Both the position numbers and the translations under genes were made by a program. Under the pieces are notes generated by a model. The model searched no databases. It had not been told where the DNA came from and was given only the letters and a program-made list of their open reading frames with translations. From an uncultured Bacilli bacterium (GTDB lineage Bacteria; Bacillota_I; Bacilli_A; RF39; UBA660), in the NCBI GenBank assembly GCA_947587115.1, contig CANPXY010000014.1, forward strand, positions 1 to 21,119: a stretch of 21,119 nucleotides of DNA. Reading direction: 5' to 3'. Positions 6,407 to 13,190 of the stretch are shown here, in pieces; position 1 is the first letter of the stretch, and every line of letters starts with the position of its first letter.

Positions 6407-6435
6407 TTTACAATTTTAAAAAGTAAAGTTATAAT
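6407..6435 (+). promoter_or_regulatory. Strong vegetative promoter upstream of the TasA-like gene
   Basis: TTTACA (6407-6412), an exact 17-nt spacer and TATAAT (6430-6435). The predicted leader is about 29 nt. It lies in the 127-base divergent gap between ldh and this gene. Confidence 0.85.
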
Positions 6436-6470
6436 AAAAATAGAAAAGATAGAAAGCCGAAGGTGAGATT

Positions 6471-7085
6471 ATGGAAAAAGAAAAGAAGGAACAACTCCAG
6501 AACACCAATCGTGTATTATATAGTGTTATTATTATCATTGCTGTACTTTGTATCATTGTAGGAATAAGTTTTGCCATTTTTAAATATTTAAAACCTGGTG
6601 AAAAACCGAATCAAGTGACTACAGGTACATTGATTGTCAAATTGATTGATGGTGAGGGGATTGACGTGGACAAGGCGTTACCGATGAGCGATGAAGCCGG
6701 AAAGGCCCAAACGCCATATCATTTTGAAATTACCAACGATGGTACACTCAATAGTAAGTATCGTATTATTTTGGAGAATGATCAAGAGGCTATTAGTGAA
6801 GATGGTTGTGGTGCTCGTCAATTGTCAGATGACCAAATTAAATATCTTCTTACCATCGATGGCGAAGATCAAGAAGTTGGTAAGTTGAGTGATTTAAAAG
6901 ACCGCGTTTTAGAAACCGGCACGATTAACGCTGGGGAAGAACCCGTGACTAAGACCTATGATTTAAGATTGTGGTTAGATAGCACCATTGAAATTCCAGA
7001 GGAAGTTGCGAACAAACATCTTCATGTAAAAATTCGCGTTGAAGCCATTCAGGATCAATATGTCGATTTTGATGAGATTGATTGA
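6471..7085 (+). CDS. Membrane-anchored extracytoplasmic protein, TasA/camelysin-like
   Basis: A 204-residue protein with a charged cytoplasmic N-terminus (1-15) and one hydrophobic segment (about 16-38, ending in GISFAIFKYL). The extracellular part has a TTGTLIVKLIDGEG strand followed by FEITNDGTLNSKYRIILEN and YDLRLWLDS. That order resembles the camelysin/TasA beta-sandwich family (AGTLxLxL, then KNxGTLxxKYR), whose members form surface fibres or are secreted proteases. No zinc motif of a peptidase is visible and no clear signal-peptidase site follows the hydrophobic segment, so it probably stays anchored. It has a single extracellular Cys (DGCGARQ). AAGGTGAG precedes the ATG at 6471, and it has its own promoter and terminator, so it is monocistronic. 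The family link is by pattern only and the function is unknown. Confidence 0.7.
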   Translation: MEKEKKEQLQNTNRVLYSVIIIIAVLCIIVGISFAIFKYLKPGEKPNQVTTGTLIVKLIDGEGIDVDKALPMSDEAGKAQTPYHFEITNDGTLNSKYRIILENDQEAISEDGCGARQLSDDQIKYLLTIDGEDQEVGKLSDLKDRVLETGTINAGEEPVTKTYDLRLWLDSTIEIPEEVANKHLHVKIRVEAIQDQYVDFDEID

Positions 7086-7096
7086 AGACTATGAAT

Positions 7097-7122
7097 AGAA
7101 GAAGATGCATTCTTCTTTTTTT
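7097..7122 (+). terminator. Intrinsic terminator after the TasA-like gene
   Basis: AGAAGAA (7097-7103) and TTCTTCT (7110-7116) form a 7-bp stem with a 6-nt loop, followed by T to 7122. Confidence 0.8.
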
Positions 7123-7143
7123 CTTCTAGAAATCATATACTTA

Positions 7144-7152
7144 TGATATAAT
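7144..7152 (+). promoter_or_regulatory. Extended -10 promoter for murG
   Basis: TGATATAAT is the same nonamer as that before mraY, with no clear -35. The predicted transcript start is only about 12 nt before the ATG at 7171, so the leader is very short. Confidence 0.55.
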
Positions 7153-7170
7153 GAAAGAGGATGTGAGAAT

Positions 7171-8256
7171 ATGAAAGTGATTATTTCAGCCGGTGGAACA
7201 GGAGGACATATTTATCCAGCCTTAGCCATCATCGATAAAATTAAAGAGATGGAACCAGGGAGTGAATTTTTATACATTGGTTCAACAGATCGCATGGAGG
7301 CAACCTTGATCCCGGATTTGAAGATTCCGTATGTTGGAATTGAAATGAAGGGGCTCGATCGTAAAAATATTTTTAAAAGTATGAAAGCTACCTTCTGTTT
7401 TTTTCGTGGAATCAAGAAAGCAAAACAGATCATCGACAAATTTCATCCAGATGTAGTTTTAGGAATTGGTGGTTATATCACGGCACCAGTGGTCTATGCT
7501 GCAAAGAAGTTGGGCTATAAGACCTTTATTCACGAACAGAATTCTATTCCAGGATTATCTAATAAATTCTTGGCACACTATGCTGATAAAATCGGGGTAT
7601 CGTTTAAAGACAGTCTTACGTATTTTGATCCTAAAAAAGCTGTATATACAGGAAATCCTCGTAGCGAAGTCGTTGTCAAAGCCAAACCAGTGGATAAGAA
7701 AGATTTAAAATTGAGTGCAACGAAAAAGTTGGTACTGATCGTCATGGGATCACTAGGTTCAACAACAATGAATGAAAAGATGAAAGAGGTTTTGAAAAAA
7801 TTTGAAAAGAAAAGTTATGAAGTACTCTTTGTGACCGGAAAAAATTATTATGATCTCTATCAAGATGAAAAGGGACTTCCCAAGAATGTCTTTGTAGTCG
7901 CCTATCTTGACAATATGCCTTCCGTCATGAAACGAACCGATTTAATCGTCTCTCGAGCTGGAGCTTCGACGCTAGCTGAAATTACCGCTTTAGGGTTACC
8001 TTCAATTCTAGTACCATCTCCTTATGTAACACACAATCACCAACTAGAGAATGCAAAAGCGCTCGAGCAAAAAGGTGCTGCCAAAATTCTTGAAGAGCAA
8101 GATTTCGATGGGGATCATCTATGCGCCATAATCGATGAGATTTTAAATGATCAAAAAGCGTATCACACCATGAAAGAGGAAACCAAAAAACTAGGACTTA
8201 CCGATAGTGCAAGCCGCATTTATGAATTAATTAAAGAATTAGTAAAGGAAAAATAA
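7171..8256 (+). CDS. murG: UDP-GlcNAc:lipid I N-acetylglucosaminyltransferase MurG
   Basis: This peripheral membrane enzyme on the cytoplasmic face adds GlcNAc to lipid I to make lipid II. The 361-residue length is normal for this GT-B fold. The N-terminal glycine motif AGGTGGHIYPALAI (G8-H13) and HEQNSIPGLSNK (acceptor side) are present. The C-terminal UDP-GlcNAc site includes SRAGASTLAEITALGLPSI (from S261) and PYVTHNHQLENAKALEQKGAA. The ATG follows GAGGATGTGAG. murB begins one base after the stop codon and ftsQ follows closely, so murG-murB-ftsQ form one operon ending at the terminator at 9851. Confidence 0.97.
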   Translation: MKVIISAGGTGGHIYPALAIIDKIKEMEPGSEFLYIGSTDRMEATLIPDLKIPYVGIEMKGLDRKNIFKSMKATFCFFRGIKKAKQIIDKFHPDVVLGIGGYITAPVVYAAKKLGYKTFIHEQNSIPGLSNKFLAHYADKIGVSFKDSLTYFDPKKAVYTGNPRSEVVVKAKPVDKKDLKLSATKKLVLIVMGSLGSTTMNEKMKEVLKKFEKKSYEVLFVTGKNYYDLYQDEKGLPKNVFVVAYLDNMPSVMKRTDLIVSRAGASTLAEITALGLPSILVPSPYVTHNHQLENAKALEQKGAAKILEEQDFDGDHLCAIIDEILNDQKAYHTMKEETKKLGLTDSASRIYELIKELVKEK

Positions 8257-8257
8257 T

Positions 8258-9163
8258 ATGGACGAATTAATAACAAAAATTGAAAAGGAGGATCTTGGCA
8301 AATACCTCAAGAATGTCAGTTTGAGTAAGTATACTTCTTACCATGTCGGAGGACCCGCTAAGATGATGGTCTTTCCTAAAGACATTGAAAGCCTGATCAC
8401 TTTATTAAAATTTATCAGAAGAAAAAAAATCCCCTATAAAGTTCTAGGGAACGGCTCTAATACTTTGTTCAGTGATCGTCCATTTCCAGGCGTGATCATC
8501 AAGTTGGATGCTTTAGATGAGCTTTCGATCATCGGTAATAAAATAAAAGTAGGAGCAGGGTATTCGCTCATGAAACTTTCTTCTATTGCTGCTCGTCACA
8601 GTTTGACCGGTTTAGAGTTTGCATCCGGTATTCCTGGAACTGTAGGTGGGGCCGTCTACATGAATGCGGGTGCTTATAAAAGTGATATGGGATATATCGT
8701 CGCCAGTATCCAAGTGTTGACACCAGATTTTAAAGTGATCACGATGACCAATCGGGAATTGAAATTTCACTATCGCACTTCCTTTTTACAGACGCACCGT
8801 GACTATATTTGTCTAGAGGCAACATTGAAATTACAAAAAGGGAAGAAAGACGCCATCGAAGAAGTCAATAAAGAACGTAGACAACGCCGCCTTTTGACAC
8901 AACCATTAGAATATCCAAGTGCAGGCAGTGTTTTTCGAAATCCTGAAGGAGCCTTTGCTGGACAGTTGATCGAAGAACTCGGTTTGAAAGGTCTACAAAA
9001 AGGTGGTGCCCAGATCAGTGAAAAGCACGCCAATTTCATCATCAATAAAGATCATGCTACTGCACAAGATATCAAAGACCTCATTGAATTTACGAAAGAT
9101 GCGGTCAAAGAACGATATCAAATCGATCTAAAAATTGAGCAAGAATTTGTAAATTGGGAGTAA
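8258..9163 (+). CDS. murB: UDP-N-acetylenolpyruvoylglucosamine reductase MurB
   Basis: This cytoplasmic FAD enzyme uses NADPH to reduce UDP-GlcNAc-enolpyruvate to UDP-MurNAc. The 301 residues include the FAD-binding part (YTSYHVGGPAKMMVFPKD, VLGNGSNTLFSD, ASGIPGTVGGAVYMNAGAY), FHYRTSFLQ, and the C-terminal substrate domain PSAGSVFRNPEGAFAGQLIE with the proton-donor Ser in GSVFRNP, then GGAQISEKHANFIIN. The compact form fits type II MurB, the usual form in low-GC Gram-positives. AAAGGA lies 9 nt before the ATG, and the gap to murG is one base, implying translational coupling. The stop is 3 bases before ftsQ. Confidence 0.97.
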   Translation: MDELITKIEKEDLGKYLKNVSLSKYTSYHVGGPAKMMVFPKDIESLITLLKFIRRKKIPYKVLGNGSNTLFSDRPFPGVIIKLDALDELSIIGNKIKVGAGYSLMKLSSIAARHSLTGLEFASGIPGTVGGAVYMNAGAYKSDMGYIVASIQVLTPDFKVITMTNRELKFHYRTSFLQTHRDYICLEATLKLQKGKKDAIEEVNKERRQRRLLTQPLEYPSAGSVFRNPEGAFAGQLIEELGLKGLQKGGAQISEKHANFIINKDHATAQDIKDLIEFTKDAVKERYQIDLKIEQEFVNWE

Positions 9164-9166
9164 ACA

Positions 9167-9850
9167 ATGGCAAAACAAATAAAGAAAAAGAAAAAATTGC
9201 GGGTTTTTCGGCTCTTACTACTTTTGCTCGCTTTAGCGCTAATTTATCTACTGCTAGATTCTTATTTAGATACGAGCATTAAGAACATTATCATCAAAAA
9301 CACGGTCCATCTGAAAGACCAAGATCTTCTAGAAATGGCGGGAATTGACCAGTATCCAAGTTTTTATTGGACAAGCAGTCGCTCGATCAAACGACGCTTG
9401 CTAGCCAGTCCTTACATTAAAGATGTCAAAGTCGAAAAAAAATTTTATCATGTTCTAGAGATCACAGTCGATGAATATGCCATTTTATTTAAAAAAGAAA
9501 GTGATGGCAAGATCGTTCTTGAAAACAAAAAAGAATTGTTGGCGGATCAAGAGATTTTAGGAATTCCTAATTTGATGAACTATATACCAGATACTAAATA
9601 TGACACTTTTATAGAAGCAATGACCAAGATGAATGCATCGATTCGTAGTAAAATTTCCGAGATTCAATATGTTCCAAATGAATTTGATAAAGACCGTTTT
9701 CTATTGTTCATGGATGATGGGAACAGCGTTTATCTGACCTTGACTAAATTTGATATGATCGATCATTACAATGAAGTTTTGCCCCAACTCGAAGGCAGAA
9801 AAGGTATTTTATATTTTGATAGTGGCAATCATTTTGAAATTAAGGAATAA
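9167..9850 (+). CDS. ftsQ: Cell division protein FtsQ/DivIB
   Basis: A bitopic divisome protein that links the outer-facing synthases with early division proteins. The 227-residue protein has a short, very basic cytoplasmic tail (KQIKKKKK), one membrane helix (about 14-31), a POTRA domain (about 37-105, IKNIIIKNTVHLKDQDLLEM to LEITVDEYAILF) and a beta domain ending at FDSGNHFEIKE. It is shorter than many DivIB proteins because the cytoplasmic tail is small and the C-terminal gamma region is nearly absent. GGGAG, inside the end of murB, serves as ribosome binding site. The place between murB and ftsA is the classical one. Confidence 0.9.
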   Translation: MAKQIKKKKKLRVFRLLLLLLALALIYLLLDSYLDTSIKNIIIKNTVHLKDQDLLEMAGIDQYPSFYWTSSRSIKRRLLASPYIKDVKVEKKFYHVLEITVDEYAILFKKESDGKIVLENKKELLADQEILGIPNLMNYIPDTKYDTFIEAMTKMNASIRSKISEIQYVPNEFDKDRFLLFMDDGNSVYLTLTKFDMIDHYNEVLPQLEGRKGILYFDSGNHFEIKE

Positions 9851-9875
9851 AAGGAAAGTAATGCTTTCTTTTTTT
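9851..9875 (+). terminator. Intrinsic terminator of murG-murB-ftsQ
   Basis: AAGGAAAG (9851-9858) pairs with CTTTCTTT (9864-9871), including one G-U pair, around a 5-nt loop, and T continues to 9875. It starts right after the ftsQ stop codon. Confidence 0.8.
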
Positions 9876-9891
9876 GCTTTTTGAAAAAAAC

Positions 9892-9920
9892 TTGGCTTAA
9901 AATTAAAAGTATAGTATAAT
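9892..9920 (+). promoter_or_regulatory. Promoter of ftsA-ftsZ
   Basis: TTGGCT (9892-9897), a 17-nt spacer and TATAAT (9915-9920). The predicted leader is about 33 nt and contains GGAGGAG and GAGGAG sites before the ATG at 9960. Confidence 0.8.
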
Positions 9921-9959
9921 GTTATTAGGATATGAATCGGAGGAGTTGAGGAGCGGACA

Positions 9960-11195
9960 ATGAAGAAGGTTTATACTGGTATCGATATTGGATCAGACAG
10001 TATCAAAATGATCACTGCCGAAATTTTCGATCAAAAAGCTCGTGTTCTGGCTTCAAGTAGCGTGCGCTCAGTCGGTGTCAAAAAAGGAGTCATTACAGAT
10101 CCCAAGATGGTTGCCGATTCAATTCGTCTCGCGGTGAAAGAGCTCGAGAGTATGTTAGGGTTGAAGATCGAGGAGGCACTCGTCAACGTCTCTAGTAATG
10201 GAATGGATGTTTCCATTGTCACAGGAGAAAGTAGCGTCGAAGACGAAGTGACAGGGGAAGAAGTGACGAATGCGCTTAAAAATGCGGTCTTAGGTCGGGT
10301 CGAAGAAGACCGAGAGTTGATTACGATTCAGCCGATCGTCTTTGCTTTAGATGACGAGATGAATCTTCAAGATCCCAAGCATTTAAAAGGGCAGGAACTT
10401 TCAGTTAAAGCAGTCATGTCGACGGTACCAAAACAAAATGTCAAAGATGTGTTGACCGTCATGAAGCTAGCAGGCCTTAAAGCCGTCGATTTGACTTTTG
10501 GTATCTGTGGCGATTATGCTTCAGCGATGACAGACGAGATGAAAAGTCAAGCAGGGGCCGTGATCAATATTGGTCATGATAAAACAGAGGTTGCCATTTT
10601 GAATAAAGGAATCATGATCAAAAATGAAATTCTTACTGTTGGAAGTAAACATGTAGACTCCGATATATGTTATATATATAAAGTGGATCGTACGCGCGCT
10701 AGACAGTTGAAAGAGACTTTTGCCGTTGCTTCTAAGCGTTATGCCGACTACAATGATGTGGTCGAAATCGAAGGAAAAGACGGTGAAAAACTGACCATCA
10801 ATCAAAGCGAAATCTCTGAAATTGTCGAAGCACGATTGAAACAGATCCTAAATTTAGCAAAAAAACAAATAAATCTCTTAACAAAACGAGAAATAAGTTA
10901 TATAATTATAACAGGTGGGATAAGCGAGTTGGCAGGTTTTCAGTACCTAGTCGAAGAGGTATTAGGAAGAACTGCTTCCACTTTGAACCTTACAACGATG
11001 GGGGTACGACATAATAAATACTCTAGCGTTCTAGGAATGATAAAATATTTTGATCAGAAATTAGAACTGAGAGGAAAGAAGTATAGCATGTTCCAAGATC
11101 GTAAGATGGAAGAGATGAAAACAACGAAGAAAAAGTCGAACTTGTCTAGTGATACAGTCATCAGTAAAGTATTTGGACACTTTTTCGAGAATTAA
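9960..11195 (+). CDS. ftsA: Cell division protein FtsA
   Basis: An actin-like ATPase that tethers FtsZ filaments to the membrane and recruits later division proteins. The 411-residue protein begins with phosphate-1 motif YTGIDIGSDSIKMITAE and continues through the FtsA-specific 1C (SHS2) region, the phosphate-2 motif INIGHDKTEVAIL and the adenosine motif IIITGGISELAGFQYL. It ends with the amphipathic membrane-targeting helix SKVFGHFFEN, preceded by a basic, disordered linker rich in Lys and Thr. GAGGAG precedes the ATG. ftsZ begins 13 bases after the stop and its ribosome binding site overlaps that stop, so the two genes are coupled. Confidence 0.97.
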   Translation: MKKVYTGIDIGSDSIKMITAEIFDQKARVLASSSVRSVGVKKGVITDPKMVADSIRLAVKELESMLGLKIEEALVNVSSNGMDVSIVTGESSVEDEVTGEEVTNALKNAVLGRVEEDRELITIQPIVFALDDEMNLQDPKHLKGQELSVKAVMSTVPKQNVKDVLTVMKLAGLKAVDLTFGICGDYASAMTDEMKSQAGAVINIGHDKTEVAILNKGIMIKNEILTVGSKHVDSDICYIYKVDRTRARQLKETFAVASKRYADYNDVVEIEGKDGEKLTINQSEISEIVEARLKQILNLAKKQINLLTKREISYIIITGGISELAGFQYLVEEVLGRTASTLNLTTMGVRHNKYSSVLGMIKYFDQKLELRGKKYSMFQDRKMEEMKTTKKKSNLSSDTVISKVFGHFFEN

Positions 11196-11208
11196 GGAGG
11201 ATTAAGAT

Positions 11209-12297
11209 ATGTTGGGCGGATTAGAAATGGATCAGTTAGCAAAAATAAAAGTAATCGGTATCGGTGGTGGCGGTGGAAACGCCGTCAATCGAATGATAGA
11301 ATCAGGGGTCAAGGGAGTAGAATTTATTGTTGCCAATACAGACTTACAAGTGTTGAACAATTCGAAAGCCGATGTAAAGATCCAAATTGGTTCATCCCTA
11401 ACAGATGGATTAGGAGCAGGAGCTAAGCCAGAAATTGGTAAAGAAGCTGCTGTCGAAAGCAAAAAAGAAATTGAAGAAGCGCTCGCTGGAGCAGATATGG
11501 TATTCGTCACTTGTGGAATGGGTGGTGGAACTGGTACAGGTGCAGCACCTGTCGTTGCGGAGATTGCACAGGCGCTTGGCGCTTTGACGGTCGCCATCGT
11601 AACGAAGCCATTTACATTTGAAGGACCAAGACGTATGGCCAACGCTTTGGAAGGATTAGAAGAATTAAAGAAACACGTCGATACCTTGATTGTCATTCCA
11701 AACGATCGTCTTCGTGAGATCATCGATAAGACGACTCCAATGTTGGAAGCATTCAAAGAAGTCGACAATGTATTACGACGTGGTGTTCAATCCATCTCTG
11801 ATTTGATCGCCGTAGTCGGACTTGTCAACTTGGACTTTGCCGATGTCAAAGCCGTTATGGAAAAATCCGGCGATGCCATTATTGGAATTGGTATGGGTAT
11901 GGGTGAAGATCGTGCCATCGAGGCTGCGAAACAAGCGGTATCAAGTCCACTATTGGAAACTTCAATTTCAGGAGCAACCAATGCCATCATCAACATTACA
12001 GGTGGTGTTAACTTGACTTTGTTCGAAGCCGAACAAGCTGCCGAAGTAGTCAAAGCGGCTGCCAATACCGAAATCAATACAATTTTTGGATCTGTCATCA
12101 ATGAAAATCTTACAGATGAAGTCATCGTTACCGTAATTGCAACAGGCTTTAATAAAGATAAAGATAAGACGCCACTTTACAATAACGTTCAGCCAACGAG
12201 AAGAGTGGCTCGGGAAGCAGAGCCAACTTCTGAAAGTGACGATGGGGATGATGGAGATTTTGAATTACCACCATTCTTAAGAGAACGAAATTATTAA
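11209..12297 (+). CDS. ftsZ: Cell division GTPase FtsZ
   Basis: A tubulin homologue that polymerises with GTP into the cytoplasmic Z-ring. The 362 residues show the N-terminal IKVIGIGGGGGNAVNRMI, the tubulin signature GGGTGTGAAP (from G105), RRGVQSISDLI and the T7 synergy-loop motif NLDFADVK. A short acidic linker (SESDDGDDGDFE) follows, then the C-terminal peptide ELPPFLRERNY that binds FtsA and other partners. AGGAGG 8 nt before the ATG at 11209 supports this start; a second in-frame ATG at 11227 is less well placed. The codons are markedly more GC-rich than those of the ORF-N genes, as expected for a highly expressed core gene. Confidence 0.98.
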   Translation: MLGGLEMDQLAKIKVIGIGGGGGNAVNRMIESGVKGVEFIVANTDLQVLNNSKADVKIQIGSSLTDGLGAGAKPEIGKEAAVESKKEIEEALAGADMVFVTCGMGGGTGTGAAPVVAEIAQALGALTVAIVTKPFTFEGPRRMANALEGLEELKKHVDTLIVIPNDRLREIIDKTTPMLEAFKEVDNVLRRGVQSISDLIAVVGLVNLDFADVKAVMEKSGDAIIGIGMGMGEDRAIEAAKQAVSSPLLETSISGATNAIINITGGVNLTLFEAEQAAEVVKAAANTEINTIFGSVINENLTDEVIVTVIATGFNKDKDKTPLYNNVQPTRRVAREAEPTSESDDGDDGDFELPPFLRERNY

Positions 12298-12319
12298 GCA
12301 CGAAAAGTGCTTTTTCTTT
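12296..12319 (+). terminator. Intrinsic terminator of ftsA-ftsZ
   Basis: AAGCAC (12296-12301) and GTGCTT (12307-12312) form a 6-bp stem around GAAAA. A T-rich tract follows. The left arm overlaps the ftsZ stop codon. Confidence 0.75.
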
Positions 12320-12371
12320 TGTAAATCGACAAATTTCATCATCGACAAGCAGTATGGTAATACTAGGTGAT

Positions 12372-13103
12372 ATGATGAAAATATTAGAACAAGAATGCGA
12401 CAGACTGCTGGAAGCCAAAGAATTATCGCGCTATTATCGCGAACAAGATTATCAGTCGACAGAACAGTTTAAACTAGAACTCGATCTTTTAGTGGATCCT
12501 TGTAGCAAAGAGCGGGCTCTAGTATCATTTGTCCTTCAAAAGATTCAAAGATTAATCAAGGATGTTGGCTATGTTACAAAGACCAATCCTATGGATCCAT
12601 TAAGTGGTTATCAATATCATTTAAAAATGGATCCACAGTTTTTAAATGAACAGATCGAGTTTTTTACACGTCTTAAAGAAATCGAACGCTTTTCTGAAGG
12701 AATGATCAAAATTACAAGTATCAATCTTCTATTTATAAAGGAACCGGCCTATGATCGCGCCAAAGTCCATCGAAACTTGCTTTTGCATCTTAGAAATTTT
12801 CAGCAGTATTTTACAAAGCCGCTCGACCTTATTGAAGATTACCGAATTTATATGAAACGAGCACTTGATCAGGCCTTGGGAGCCTTTAATTTAAACTATC
12901 TTAAAAGACGCGAAATTGAGATCAGAAATCTGAAAGGGAGTCTTACTCCGTTTGAACTCAAAAATTTCATTCTTGGCTGCTCGTATGAAATTTATACGAC
13001 TTCGCTTTCGTGGTTTGAAAGACGTCGTTATCAAGATCATTACAAACGATCAAGTCCCCGTTTAGACGAACTGCCAGTAGAGAAGAACTGTCAAAGATCG
13101 TGA
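12372..13103 (+). CDS. Unrecognised cytoplasmic protein between ftsZ and ftsK
   Basis: I do not recognise the family. The 243-residue protein is predicted soluble: no signal peptide and no membrane segment. It is rich in Leu, Lys, Arg, Glu and Tyr and looks mostly helical, with a basic Arg/Lys-rich C-terminal third (YLKRREIEIRNLKG, WFERRRYQDHYKR). It holds three Cys (residues 9, 48 and 203, by my count approximate) without a metal-site pattern. The start at ATG 12372 (or the adjacent ATG 12375) is preferred over the ATG at 12354 because AGGTGA lies at 12365-12370; the spacing fits 12375 slightly better. It has terminators on both sides and no convincing promoter. In Bacillus the place after ftsZ is held by sporulation genes, but nothing here resembles SpoIIGA or a sigma factor. 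Its place suggests, but does not show, a division role. Confidence 0.8.
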   Translation: MMKILEQECDRLLEAKELSRYYREQDYQSTEQFKLELDLLVDPCSKERALVSFVLQKIQRLIKDVGYVTKTNPMDPLSGYQYHLKMDPQFLNEQIEFFTRLKEIERFSEGMIKITSINLLFIKEPAYDRAKVHRNLLLHLRNFQQYFTKPLDLIEDYRIYMKRALDQALGAFNLNYLKRREIEIRNLKGSLTPFELKNFILGCSYEIYTTSLSWFERRRYQDHYKRSSPRLDELPVEKNCQRS

Positions 13104-13112
13104 AATTCGATG

Positions 13113-13140
13113 GAAACAAGTGAATTTTGTTTCTTTTTTT
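13113..13140 (+). terminator. Intrinsic terminator before ftsK
   Basis: GAAACAA (13113-13119) and TTGTTTC (13127-13133) form a perfect 7-bp stem with a 7-nt loop, followed by seven T. Confidence 0.85.
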
Positions 13141-13168
13141 GCTGTTTTTAATCGTTTCATGGTATAAT
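13139..13168 (+). promoter_or_regulatory. Promoter of ftsK
   Basis: TGG-TATAAT gives an extended -10 (TATAAT at 13163-13168), with TTGCTG (13139-13144) as a possible -35 at 18 nt. The predicted leader is about 16 nt. Confidence 0.65.
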
Positions 13169-13190
13169 TTTTATAGTGAGGTGAACACTC

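Noticed and set aside
10661..10681. TA-rich run inside ftsA
   Set aside because: It encodes an ordinary FtsA segment in frame and has no repeat structure beyond composition.
11232..11768. 178-residue open frame on the minus strand inside ftsZ
   Set aside because: It is antisense to a certain gene, has low-complexity Pro/Ala composition and no ribosome binding site; it results from ftsZ codon usage.
12326..12350. Repeated ATCGACAA upstream of the unknown gene
   Set aside because: Two 8-base copies without symmetry or a recognisable promoter; too little to call an operator.
12354..12371. Upstream ATG for the gene between ftsZ and ftsK
   Set aside because: It has no ribosome binding site, whereas AGGTGA directly precedes ATG 12372/12375.
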